A stretch of DNA of 64,000 nt. Origin: Pseudomonadota bacterium (GTDB lineage Bacteria; Pseudomonadota; Gammaproteobacteria; JAKAQQ01). The notes under the pieces are model-generated. The model did not search any database. It saw only the letters and a list, made by a program, of their open reading frames with translations, and had not been told where the DNA came from. Location: assembly GCA_021785265.1 (NCBI GenBank), contig JAJYFY010000003.1:1-64000 (forward strand). The letters are read 5' to 3'. The position numbers and the translations under genes are program-made. Shown here piece after piece: positions 17,908-25,504 of the stretch (position 1 is its first letter; every line of letters begins with the position of its first letter).

Positions 17908-19190
17908 GTTCGGGGCGCTCCTTGATTCTGGGTGGCCAGAAAATCGAGCTCTGCGATCCTGAGCGCCCGATCGCGGCGAAATTTGAGGGTCTTCAGGGCC
18001 AAATCGAGCACTGCGTTCTGTGCCTGTAGTACCTCCTCCATCCGTGCCCGACCGGTGGTGAACTCCACCAGTGCGGTCCGAAACACCCGTCGGGCGGTCG
18101 GCAACAACACCTGATGACTCCGTTGATATTCCGCCTGTGCCGCCTGATAGTGAGCAAAAGCGCTCCGCGCTTGACGTTCCAACGCCAGATGCAGTTCGTC
18201 ATATTCGTCTCGCGCGGCAAAACTTTTGGCTCGTGCGGCGGCCACGGTCTGGTCCTGCCGGTCCGCCGGGAAAATGGGCAGACTGAGATTGATTCCTACC
18301 GACAACCAGTTCGGGCTGCCCGGCACAAAATCACGGCCGTAAGAGGCACTCACCGTGATGGAAGGCAGATAATCCCGGCGCGCCGCTCGGACTCCGAGAT
18401 CCGCGGCCCGGTCTTGTGCGGCGGCGGCCTGCAGTGCGGGGTGCCCGACCAGTTGTGACTGCAACGCAGTCAGGCTCGGGGGTTTTGGCAAATCAGGCCA
18501 GTCATCCACCAGCTCCGGCAGGGAGGAGAGATTGAGGAGTTGCGCAATGCGCGCCGTTTCACTACGCCGTTGTGCCTGGAGTTGGTCGATATCATTAACG
18601 AGATCTTCTCGCGCCAGTTGGCTGCGCAAGACATCGGCCTGCCCCACTCGGCCTGCACGGTAGGCGGCCATGGCCGCCTGTTCGGTTATTGCCGCCAATC
18701 TTCGCTGGTGTCCAACAATGTCCAGTTCCTTTTGGATTGTTATTGCCTGGATCCAGCTTTGCCGCAGGAACCACACCAGTTCCGCAACACGTTCGGCGCG
18801 GCTTGCCGCTTCTGCGTTCGCTTCCTGCTGCAACTGCCGTCTCCGGAGGGCCAGTTGCCCAAAGGGTGGGAAGGTCTGGCTGAGGCCTACGCCCAGCATG
18901 CTCATCTGTTGCTGATTCAGGGAAAAATTATTGGTCGGCAGATCCTCTGCACCCAGGCTGAGATGGGGATCCGGTAACTGTGCTGCAGCGACCGCCTGAT
19001 GGCGTAGCGCTTCGATCTTCTTTTGAAAAACAGCCAAACTGGGGTTCTGTTGCACCACTATCTGTTCAGCGGCAGGCAAGGTCAGTAACGTCGCGGCGTC
19101 AACGCGTAACATGACAAAGAGACACATCAATCCAAGGAGCAGGCCACGCTGAAGGTGCCAGACCGTTTTTGACGTAAGGGAGGATGGCAT
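17904..19190 (-). CDS. cusC: TolC-family outer-membrane efflux protein, CusC type
   Basis: Outer-membrane channel of 428 residues with a signal peptide (MPSSLTSKTVWHLQRGLLLG onward, ending VDA) and two TolC-type helical repeats. Hallmarks are NPSLAVFQKKIEAL, PDPHLSLGAEDLP, the SQTFPPFGQLALRRRQ stretch and, in the second half, ITVSASYGRDFVPGSP. There is no lipobox, unlike E. coli CusC. ATG 19190 is preferred over an upstream in-frame start at 19280 because GAGGG lies just upstream and the signal peptide starts there. First gene of cusCBA; no cusRS-type two-component system is near. Confidence 0.9.
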   Translation of the reverse strand: MPSSLTSKTVWHLQRGLLLGLMCLFVMLRVDAATLLTLPAAEQIVVQQNPSLAVFQKKIEALRHQAVAAAQLPDPHLSLGAEDLPTNNFSLNQQQMSMLGVGLSQTFPPFGQLALRRRQLQQEANAEAASRAERVAELVWFLRQSWIQAITIQKELDIVGHQRRLAAITEQAAMAAYRAGRVGQADVLRSQLAREDLVNDIDQLQAQRRSETARIAQLLNLSSLPELVDDWPDLPKPPSLTALQSQLVGHPALQAAAAQDRAADLGVRAARRDYLPSITVSASYGRDFVPGSPNWLSVGINLSLPIFPADRQDQTVAAARAKSFAARDEYDELHLALERQARSAFAHYQAAQAEYQRSHQVLLPTARRVFRTALVEFTTGRARMEEVLQAQNAVLDLALKTLKFRRDRALRIAELDFLATQNQGAPRT

Positions 19191-19509
19191 GGGGTTTCCC
19201 TCTGAAAAAAAACGCATAAAGGGCTCCTCGGCGTTTAGCCTGAAAAAATCGGTGTTGAAGACGAGCACGACCCGGACCAACCCCGGTCAGGTTGCGAGGA
19301 AACGTAAGGAACAAGCGCAAGAACAAGCGTGAGAATGCGAGTTCCCTCGCTCCTGCACAAGGCACGACCCGGTTGATGAGTTGAGCAGGCTGGAGGTCAC
19401 GACGATGTTCAGGCCAAAGATGAAGGTCGCACTGATAACCTAACCAGACCTGATGCTCGTTGCCGTCGAGGGCTTCTCCCGGATCCGGGGTGGGGTGTGT
19501 GGGGTTCAT
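19191..19509 (-). pseudogene. Probable decayed gene downstream of merR
   Basis: A frame starts with an ATG overlapping the merR stop (ATGA), which implies a coupled second gene. It reads MNPTHPTPDPGEALDGNEHQ and VWLGYQ, then turns into arginine-rich sequence lacking protein character. In the next frame the DNA encodes a hydrophobic stretch, ISATFIFGLNIVVTSSLLNS, as if one base were lost. Cation-diffusion-facilitator transporters often follow metal-sensing MerR genes and have a short acidic/His-rich start before such a segment, but identity with that family is only a guess. The rest seems replaced by the start of the cus operon. The region also acts as the cusC leader. Confidence 0.3.
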
Positions 19510-19916
19510 TCTCGGGAATCCTCCCCGTGGTTGAGGGCGGCAAGGATCGGACAGTCGGCACCCGGACCCTCACCCGGGCAGCGTTCGACGAGGGTGGCGA
19601 GGGCCTGGCGGATGCGGGTGAGTTCGAGGAGACGGCGGTCGAGATCGGCCAGTTTGCGGCGGGCGGCGGCCCGGACGGCCTGCATGTCTTCTCCCCGACC
19701 CAGGGTCAGAAGTTCGTCGATCTCGGCGAGGGTGAAGCCCAGTGCCTTGGCCCGGTGAATGAAACGCAGGCGATGGAGGGCGTCGGTTTCGTAACTGCGG
19801 TAACCGGAGGGACGGCGGGAGGGGGCGGGGAGGAGTCCCGAGCGTTCGTAGTAGCGGATGGTGTCGACCGGGAGTCCGGTGCGGCGGGCGACTTCACCGA
19901 TTTTGAGGCCGGCCAT
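19506..19916 (-). CDS. MerR-family metal-responsive transcription regulator
   Basis: A 136-residue regulator. The winged-helix start KIGEVARRTGLPVDTIRYYE is followed by GLLPAPSRRPSGYRSY, a dimerisation helix and a C-terminal metal loop, C113-P-G-x5-A-D-C122-P-I. The C-P-G...D-C-P-I sequence resembles CueR, but the eight-residue spacing between the cysteines is like MerR. No Cys occurs at the position (near residue 77-79 of CueR) that marks divalent-metal sensors. ATG 19916 is supported by CTGGAG 6-7 nt upstream. An excellent MerR-type operator lies at 19945-19976, so it is autoregulated. Whether it also controls cusCBA is not shown by any second operator that I can see. Confidence 0.88.
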   Translation of the reverse strand: MAGLKIGEVARRTGLPVDTIRYYERSGLLPAPSRRPSGYRSYETDALHRLRFIHRAKALGFTLAEIDELLTLGRGEDMQAVRAAARRKLADLDRRLLELTRIRQALATLVERCPGEGPGADCPILAALNHGEDSRE

Positions 19917-19944
19917 GGGTGCTCCAGAGCGGGGAAAGGCCTCC

Positions 19945-19976
19945 AGTCTAAACCCTGGAGTAGGCTCCAGAGTCAA
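19945..19976 (-). promoter_or_regulatory. MerR-type promoter/operator of the regulator gene
   Basis: On the minus strand: TTGACT (19976-19971), a 20-bp spacer, then TAGACT (19950-19945). The spacer holds the perfect dyad CTGGAG-CCTA-CTCCAG. An over-long 19-20 bp spacer covered by a dyad is the hallmark of MerR-activated promoters, in which the protein twists the DNA to realign -35 and -10. The TTGACTCTGGAG form resembles operators of the Pb/Cd/Zn sensors (PbrR, CadR, ZntR) more than the CueR operator. Confidence 0.75.
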
Positions 19977-20320
19977 GAGGGGGGGTGTCCGTTCCGAAGT
20001 CCGGCGCGAGGTGCCGGGGCCGGATTCGGTGGCCCGGGAACCTCACGGCTCATCCGGCTCGCCCACGAAATGACCCCGGTCGGTCCGGCCGGCGACCCCC
20101 AGGGCGGCGCCCAAGAGTAATTGCGAAACCGCCCCTCGGCATCCCGCCCATAGGGCGCCCACGGTAGGCCATTCGCGTCGACCCCAAACGGCGCGTCCCG
20201 GTGCGTCTCGAACGGAAGACAATCGATCCACACCCACCCGCTGTCCTGCGCGGTGGGCAACACCATGCCCGGGGTGATGTGGGCGGGCAGGGCGTCGGCG
20301 GGTAGCCCGTCTTTCGCTAT
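19973..20320 (-). pseudogene. Unidentified protein fragment
   Basis: A frame open from a stop at 20321 reads AKDGLPADALPAHITPG, then SGWVWIDCLPFETHRDAPFG and LPWAPYGRDAEGRFRNYSW. This is well-balanced, protein-like sequence, unlike the arginine-rich shadow frames nearby. It has no proper start or ribosome site and degenerates towards 19973, where it runs into the merR promoter. I do not recognise the family. It is best read as an internal piece of a lost gene. Confidence 0.3.
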
Positions 20321-20427
20321 TCACCCTGGAACAGGCCCGTTTTCGCCCATGAAAAGGAGGCGTGCGTGGGGCAACATTCTGTGTTATCACGATATTTTTC
20401 TCGGCACGATTGCTTTAACCCGTGTAG

Positions 20428-20547
20428 AGGGCGCTGCCATCTGCGCTCGAGCGCGACCCGGTCGACGCGCACAACGACGCGCTGGTCCTCGCAGAAGTGC
20501 TCGAAGTGCACTTGAGGAGGGAGCTCGGTTTGGAGGAGCCCTCGTAG
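20428..20547 (+). pseudogene. Unidentified C-terminal gene fragment
   Basis: After an in-frame stop at 20425-20427 the plus strand reads ALPSALERDPVDAHNDALVL and AEVLEVHLRRELGLEEPS before TAG. The acidic, helix-like composition looks like the C-terminus of a real protein. Upstream, AAAGGAGG at about 20355 precedes a GTG that starts a different, short frame (VGQHSVLSRYFSRHDCFNPC), so the locus looks rearranged. Family unknown. Confidence 0.25.
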
Positions 20548-20602
20548 GGGGAGACCGAGGGCAGGATCGAAAGGCTGAGCGTCCGCGGGGCCGGCCCTGT
20601 GG

Positions 20603-21022
20603 CTACGTCCAGGGGTTGAGGAGAGATTTCACGGTGGCCTGAAAGTCCGCCGCATTACGGGTCACGAGAGTGAGGCCATGGACCTGGGCGGTGGCTGCAA
20701 TGAGCGCATCCATGGCCTGAAGGGATCGACCGCCCGCTTCGCGGCGGGCGACCAGTCGTCCCCATTCATCGGCAATGGCTCCATCCACCCCGACGATTCG
20801 TCCCTCGAATCGCAGTGGCAGATCATTACAGAGCCATTCGTCGAGCCGCCGGCGCCGGGCACCGGCGGACAAGCGCTCAATGCCTTGGCGCAGCTCCGCG
20901 AACGTCACAACACTCAGGAAGACTTTGCCCTCGTCGACTTGCTCGAGCCATTCGATGACCCCTGCATTGAGCCGTGGCTTCGTCCACTCGGAGACGACGT
21001 TCGTGTCGAGGAGAAAGCTCAC
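20603..21022 (-). CDS. vapC: PIN-domain ribonuclease toxin (VapC/FitB family)
   Basis: Toxin of 139 residues of a type II toxin-antitoxin pair, expected to cleave RNA with Mg2+ or Mn2+. The PIN acidic residues are in place: D6 in FLLDTNVVSEW, E43 in VTFAELRQGIERL, D105 in LQAMDALIAATA and D126 in TRNAADF. The FLLDTNVVSE and AELRQGIERL motifs are FitB-like. It starts with GTG at 21022, whose GTGA overlaps the antitoxin stop, so the toxin is made only when the antitoxin is translated. The frame continues upstream without sense, so longer starts are rejected. Confidence 0.88.
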   Translation of the reverse strand: MSFLLDTNVVSEWTKPRLNAGVIEWLEQVDEGKVFLSVVTFAELRQGIERLSAGARRRRLDEWLCNDLPLRFEGRIVGVDGAIADEWGRLVARREAGGRSLQAMDALIAATAQVHGLTLVTRNAADFQATVKSLLNPWT

Positions 21023-21273
21023 AGGTCCGACGCGCGCAGCTGATCCTTCGAGCGGCGCACCTTCAACCCGGAGCCCCGAAGCGGTGAGGCCTTGAAGAAG
21101 TCGGCCAGCGAACCAGCATGCTGGGTCCGGCGCTCCCATTCCTCGGCATCGACGACGACCGCGGTCCGCCGGCCGTTGCGGGTGATGGTCTGGGGCCCGC
21201 ACGTATGAGCGTTCTCGATGACCTCGCTCAGTTTCGCCTTGGCCTGAGCGACCGTCCAAATTCCGGTGTCCAC
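21019..21273 (-). CDS. vapB: Phd/YefM-type antitoxin
   Basis: An 84-residue antitoxin. The N-terminal DNA-binding domain reads VAQAKAKLSEVIENAHTCGP and then QTITRNGRRTAVVVDAEEW, the standard Phd/YefM pattern. The C-terminal tail (SLADFFKASPLRGSGLKV) is the toxin-neutralising part. It is expected to bind the VapC dimer and repress its own promoter. The pair lies between gene fragments and the type II secretion operon, a typical place for an addiction module in an accessory region. Confidence 0.88.
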   Translation of the reverse strand: MDTGIWTVAQAKAKLSEVIENAHTCGPQTITRNGRRTAVVVDAEEWERRTQHAGSLADFFKASPLRGSGLKVRRSKDQLRASDL

Positions 21274-21538
21274 GGGTGATTCCTCACGAATTAGTCAAGA
21301 TGGTCATTATAGTCATTGCGCGATCCCGCGCCATCCTGCGCCTGGTCGACGTGCTGTCGAGACGTACTGAAAAACCGGGAAAGGGCGGGATTACCACGGC
21401 CGCCCGGTCAAGGACGTGGCTGCCCTGCTGGGCATCCACCGCTTGCAACATCCCACTGGATTTTTCACCGTTCCTCCAGGGGGCTTTGTTTCATTGTAAG
21501 GGGTCCGTTCCTCGAGGTTGGGAACGCTCGGAGTGAAG
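21274..21538. other. Spacer with possible gene remnant between the toxin-antitoxin pair and the secretion operon
   Basis: No intact gene. A plus-strand frame contains GRDYHGRPVKDVAALLGIHR followed by GFFTVPPGGFVSL and TAA (ending near 21500). This is protein-like with a possible helix-turn-helix flavour but has no start. The promoter of the antitoxin gene should lie near 21274-21330, which is AT-richer (GTCATTATAGTCATTG). Confidence 0.35.
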
Positions 21539-21552
21539 CCCCGGACTCGGGG
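21539..21552. other. Stem-loop downstream of the sugar dehydrogenase
   Basis: CCCCG-GACT-CGGGG, a perfect 5-bp stem, about 8 bp beyond the minus-strand stop at 21560. There is no T run in either direction, so it is not a convincing intrinsic terminator, although it may stabilise the 3' end of the secretion-operon transcript. Confidence 0.35.
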
Positions 21553-21559
21553 AATGCAG

Positions 21560-22846
21560 CTAAAGTCTTGCGTCCACGCCATCCCGCGGCAGGACGGACT
21601 TGACATCAAAGATGACATGGGGATTCCGGACAAGCCGGGCCAGGTCGGCTTTCGTCTGGGTCGCAAACTCGCGGTGGGCCACGGCCAGGATCAGGGCGTC
21701 GTAGCGCGCTTGGGGACCGGGGTTGACGAGCGTCCAGCCGTATTCCTCCCGGACCTCGTCCGGATGAGCCCAGGGATCGGTGATTTCGACGGCCACTCCG
21801 TAACTCCGAAGTTCAGAAACGAGTTCCGCGACGCGCGTGTTCCGGATGTCTGCGCAGTTTTCCTTGAAGGTAAAACCCTGGATCAGGACGGTGGCTTGGG
21901 GGAGGGCGATCCCTTTTTTCAGCATGAGTTTGACGACCCGGGTAGCCACCCAGCGACCCATTGAATCATTGATGCGCCGCCCGGCCAGGATCACTTCGGG
22001 TTGGTAGCCGGCCTGCTGTGCCTTATGGGTGAGGTAATACGGATCGACGCCGATGCAGTGTCCCCCCACGAAACCGGGGCGGAAGGGGAGAAAATTCCAC
22101 TTGGTGCCCGCCGCCTCGAGCACGTCCTGGGTGTCGAGCCCGAGATGCGAAAACAGAAGCGCGAGTTCGTTCATAAAGGCGATGTTGAGATCCCGCTGGC
22201 TGTTTTCGATGACTTTGGCGGCTTCCGCGATGCGGATGCTGGCCACCGGATGGGTCCCGGCCCGGACGATCCGGCGATAGAGACCATCGACCCACTCGAG
22301 GGCTTCCGGCGAGGAGGCGGAGGTGATCTTGATGATCTCGGTGAAGGGATGGCTCAAATCCCCTGGATTGACCCGTTCGGGGCTGTAGCCGACGACGAAG
22401 TCCTGGTTGAGCCGGAGCCCGGAATGCTCTTCCAGGAGGGGTACGGCGATCTCCTCGGTCGCTCCCGGGTAGACCGTGGACTCAAAGATGACGGCGCTGC
22501 CCGGCCCGAGACGGGATCCGACGGTGACGCAGGCGGTGCGAAGCGCCGTGAGGTCGGGGCGTTTGATCTCGTCGATCGGGGTGGGAACCGCCACGATGAA
22601 GGCATCGGACTGCCGGAGGGACTCCGGATCAGAAGTAAAATGCAAGGTGGGCCCCGGAGTCAGGTCCTCGGCGCGGGCTTCCCGCCGCCGGTCCTGTCCC
22701 GCACGGAGTTCCTCGATGCGGGTGGGATCCGGGTCAAAGCCCAGAACCTTGAAGTGGCGGCTCCAGGCGATGGCCAGTGGCAGGCCCACATAGCCCAGGC
22801 CGATGATGGAGAGGCGTGTGTCCGGGGTGAGTGCTTTGGGCATCAT
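21560..22846 (-). CDS. UDP-sugar 6-dehydrogenase, TviB/WbpO-like (UDP-HexNAc to uronic acid)
   Basis: NAD-dependent four-electron dehydrogenase of 428 residues. It has the Rossmann motif IIGLGYVGLPLAIAW (G16, G18, G21), then VAVPTPID, ESTVYPGATEE, EAAKVIENSQRDLNIAFMNE, catalytic Cys264 in GGHCIGVDPYYLTHKAQ, and FTFKENCADIRNTRV. The K-E-N-C-x-D-I-R-N-T-R-V form is typical of enzymes making UDP-N-acetyl-hexosaminuronic acids (Vi antigen TviB, WbpO), so a polysaccharide precursor is the likely product. The start ATG-ATG overlaps the gspN stop, which makes it the last gene of the secretion operon. No glycosyltransferase or epimerase neighbours are present. Confidence 0.87.
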   Translation of the reverse strand: MMPKALTPDTRLSIIGLGYVGLPLAIAWSRHFKVLGFDPDPTRIEELRAGQDRRREARAEDLTPGPTLHFTSDPESLRQSDAFIVAVPTPIDEIKRPDLTALRTACVTVGSRLGPGSAVIFESTVYPGATEEIAVPLLEEHSGLRLNQDFVVGYSPERVNPGDLSHPFTEIIKITSASSPEALEWVDGLYRRIVRAGTHPVASIRIAEAAKVIENSQRDLNIAFMNELALLFSHLGLDTQDVLEAAGTKWNFLPFRPGFVGGHCIGVDPYYLTHKAQQAGYQPEVILAGRRINDSMGRWVATRVVKLMLKKGIALPQATVLIQGFTFKENCADIRNTRVAELVSELRSYGVAVEITDPWAHPDEVREEYGWTLVNPGPQARYDALILAVAHREFATQTKADLARLVRNPHVIFDVKSVLPRDGVDARL

Positions 22847-23655
22847 GGCGGGATTCCGGGGGCCGAAGACCGGGTGGTCAGGAGCGAGGAAAGCGGAGGG
22901 AGGACCCCTTTCATCTGGAGGTGATAGAAGCCTTGTGGGTCCGGTTGGCCGGTACCTGCGAGGAGCCGTTCCAGGAAGGCCGGTGCATTGGGTTCCGGCT
23001 TGATGAGAGCGACCAACCGGTAGCCCTGCTTGTGGGTGAGGGTGATCGTGGCCGTTCCGGCAAAGTCCCCGGCAGATCCGGCGGTGAGGTGGATCACACT
23101 GACCTCCCGGGCGGCCGGATGGGCCTGAATGGAAAGGGGTCCCACTTGCAGGCGGATGGGGGATTGCAGGGTGATCCGGCGGGCACCGAGTTGCCCGGCC
23201 AGACGGAAGAGGCTTCCATGCCGGATCTCGAGCGTATGGATCCGAAGCCGGATTCGGCCGGACAGCTCGGGGAAAGAGGTGACTCCGGCGGCCGGGTCGA
23301 AGGTGGCCACGACGTGCTCGAGCCGGAAGTGGTTGAGACTGGTGAACCAGAGAGTGCCTTGCTCTGATCCCGCCCCCGGCGTGGTCATCTTGAACTGGAC
23401 CTCGAGCGTGCCGACAAGGAGGGGCCACGGATTCACGCTCCAGTCCAGATGCTGGATCGCGATCGCACCGATCCGGGCGGGTCCGGCCCGACCGTTCCAG
23501 AGGGTCCCGCTCACCCCCTGGACCCTGAAGTCCGGGGACGAAGGCCCGAAGAGATGGAAAGCCACGGCCGCCGGGAAGTCGGCGACGAGTGCGATCAGGT
23601 AAACCACCAGGGCAAGGGCGCCGAGACGGAGGACGGACTTAGAGGGTCTTCGCAT
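22843..23655 (-). CDS. gspN: Type II secretion system protein N
   Basis: A 270-residue bitopic inner-membrane protein. The membrane segment LGALALVVYLIALVADFPAA is followed by a long beta-rich periplasmic domain with VQGVSGTLWNGRAGPARIG and LDWSVNPWPLLVGTLEVQF, the typical GspN start. Its exact role in the secretion apparatus is not established. The end overlaps the dehydrogenase start, and the start overlaps gspM by 17 bp. Confidence 0.85.
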   Translation of the reverse strand: MRRPSKSVLRLGALALVVYLIALVADFPAAVAFHLFGPSSPDFRVQGVSGTLWNGRAGPARIGAIAIQHLDWSVNPWPLLVGTLEVQFKMTTPGAGSEQGTLWFTSLNHFRLEHVVATFDPAAGVTSFPELSGRIRLRIHTLEIRHGSLFRLAGQLGARRITLQSPIRLQVGPLSIQAHPAAREVSVIHLTAGSAGDFAGTATITLTHKQGYRLVALIKPEPNAPAFLERLLAGTGQPDPQGFYHLQMKGVLPPLSSLLTTRSSAPGIPP

Positions 23656-24145
23656 GGTCGGTCAGTTCGACGGTGACCCCGACGAGGTTCGAGCCCTGGG
23701 TCTGATGGTTGATCGTAATCCGGCGCAGCGCGATGCCATGCCGGACGAGAAAGGGGAAGAAATCCGACAACAGTGATTCGTACGGCACACTCTTCATCAC
23801 CACGGTGAGCCGGTCTCGGCCCGTCGTGTGGATCTTGAAGGCGTGGCGGTGGCCGAACAGGCGGTCCAGCCGTTCCTGGATGCCGGCACGGAAGGAGGGC
23901 GTGAGGGGGAGCGCAGTCGACCCGGCCGACTGCTCGAGACGGCTTTCGTGGCGCGCGATCCAGACATAAAGGGCCCGTTCGCGACTGATCCGGCGGGAGT
24001 CGGTGCGCAGGCCGTCGAGCAGGGGGCTCAGGATCAGGAGGTAGACGAGAAACAGGGCGAGCACCCCGCCGGCCACTCCTACGCCCACCTGTTCCCGCGG
24101 GGCCAGTCGTGTCCACGCCGCACGCAGTTCATCCATCCCTTTCAT
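23639..24145 (-). CDS. gspM: Type II secretion system protein M
   Basis: A 168-residue inner-membrane platform protein that partners GspL. It has a short cytoplasmic start (MKGMDELRAAWTRLAPREQ), one membrane segment (VGVGVAGGVLALFLVYLLIL) and a periplasmic ferredoxin-like domain (LTVVMKSVPYESLLSDFFPF). ATG 24145 overlaps the gspL stop as ATGA. A longer open frame extends upstream inside gspL but has no protein character. Confidence 0.85.
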   Translation of the reverse strand: MKGMDELRAAWTRLAPREQVGVGVAGGVLALFLVYLLILSPLLDGLRTDSRRISRERALYVWIARHESRLEQSAGSTALPLTPSFRAGIQERLDRLFGHRHAFKIHTTGRDRLTVVMKSVPYESLLSDFFPFLVRHGIALRRITINHQTQGSNLVGVTVELTDHAKTL

Positions 24146-25362
24146 GAAGACGGACCTCGCGCCCGGTAGACGACCTGGATCCTGATACCGCCCGGATCCT
24201 TCTCCACTTTCTGGTGCTGGCGGAGCCAGTGGGCTCTCCGGACGATCGATTGCTCGAAATCCCGGGCCGCCGTCAGACTGGGTGCGGTGAACTGGAGGCC
24301 GATTGCCCGCGCACGATAGCTCAGGGTGAGAAGATGGATCGTGGTCGGGCGGTTCTTGGACATCCGGACCAGCAAGTGGAGAAAGCGCAGCGTCCCGGCC
24401 GGACCGGCGGACCGGAGCCGGAGTGCCTGTTCGATCTGTGCGCGTGGGGACACGTAGGGCTGACCCGGCAGTACCCGATGGAAAATCTGATGGACCCGCG
24501 TTTGCCACGCCTGGGCGGTCGATGCGAGACGGATGCGCTGGATGATGAGGAGGGCAAGTGCCACTGCCAGGACGACACTGCCGAGCCGGGCGACAGGTTT
24601 CCAGCGGGCCCAGCGGGCCTGCCGCTGGTGGCCGGGAGCAAACGCACCCTGCAGGAGATTGAGGCCCTGGATGGGAGCGCGGCTGGCCTCTTCGTACCAA
24701 AACCCATCGCTAAACCTGAAGGAGCAACCCAGCTGGGTCGCCATGGGCTCGAGGATGGGGACTGCCGGATCAGTCGGTTCTCCCCAGAACGCGATTTCTC
24801 GGGGTCGGGCGACTTCAGGGAGGTCACGGAGGATCCGTTTCAGGATTTCCGGCGCCAGTCGGTCCGCCACCGCGCAGCCCGGCAAGCCCGGCCCACGGAT
24901 CAAAAGATCGGTGCTGCGGGCGATGTTCCAGGCGGAGGGGGAGGCGGGGAGGAGAAAGAGGTCCGGCCAGAGTTCGTCGGGATGAAGGCCAGCCTCGAAG
25001 AGGATGGCGAGCCATTTCTCGAGGCAGGCCCGTTCGACGATGGCGACGGGGATATTCCCGTTCTGGTCCGGGTTGCCGGAAGCGAAATGCAGGGTGTCGA
25101 GATCCCCGGCGACCTGCTCCTCCAGGGCAAACGGGATGGCTTCCGCCCATTGCCGACGGGATCGCATGGGCAGCCGGAGGCGGGTGAGCGTGATCTCGCG
25201 GCTGGGGATGGCTACCACGACGCGGCGCGAGGGCGTGTGGCGGGCGATCTCGTTAAGAGGCGCGTGACCGATGCCGCCGCGGCGGTGCCCCTGGGTGTCG
25301 AGGACCCACCAGTCCGCAGCGCTTGCGTCCTGCTCTAGTCGGATCAGGATCTGTTCCACCAT
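24142..25362 (-). CDS. gspL: Type II secretion system protein L
   Basis: Inner-membrane platform protein of 406 residues. The N-terminal cytoplasmic actin-like domain (VVVAIPSREITLTRLRLP, then EAIPFALEEQVAGDLDTLHF) binds the secretion ATPase GspE. A membrane segment near 260-280 (LGSVVLAVALALLIIQRIRL) is followed by a periplasmic domain that pairs with GspM. gspE, F, C and D are not in the window and must be encoded elsewhere. A 142-bp spacer (25363-25504) without a gene separates it from gspK; I see no terminator there. Confidence 0.88.
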   Translation of the reverse strand: MVEQILIRLEQDASAADWWVLDTQGHRRGGIGHAPLNEIARHTPSRRVVVAIPSREITLTRLRLPMRSRRQWAEAIPFALEEQVAGDLDTLHFASGNPDQNGNIPVAIVERACLEKWLAILFEAGLHPDELWPDLFLLPASPSAWNIARSTDLLIRGPGLPGCAVADRLAPEILKRILRDLPEVARPREIAFWGEPTDPAVPILEPMATQLGCSFRFSDGFWYEEASRAPIQGLNLLQGAFAPGHQRQARWARWKPVARLGSVVLAVALALLIIQRIRLASTAQAWQTRVHQIFHRVLPGQPYVSPRAQIEQALRLRSAGPAGTLRFLHLLVRMSKNRPTTIHLLTLSYRARAIGLQFTAPSLTAARDFEQSIVRRAHWLRQHQKVEKDPGGIRIQVVYRARGPSS

Positions 25363-25504
25363 CTCGGGCTCGCTGCGGAATCCATGACGTGATCGGTGAG
25401 TGGGGAGGAGACGCGAAAGATGTGCAGACTTTTCACCCCCCGGTGATCATACCTGATCTCACCCGCTTTGCGCATCTGGCGTAGCGGATCCGGGATCGTG
25501 AGGG

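Noticed and set aside
21539-21552. Intrinsic terminator after the sugar dehydrogenase
   Set aside because: The hairpin is good but no T run follows on either strand; kept as a stem-loop only.
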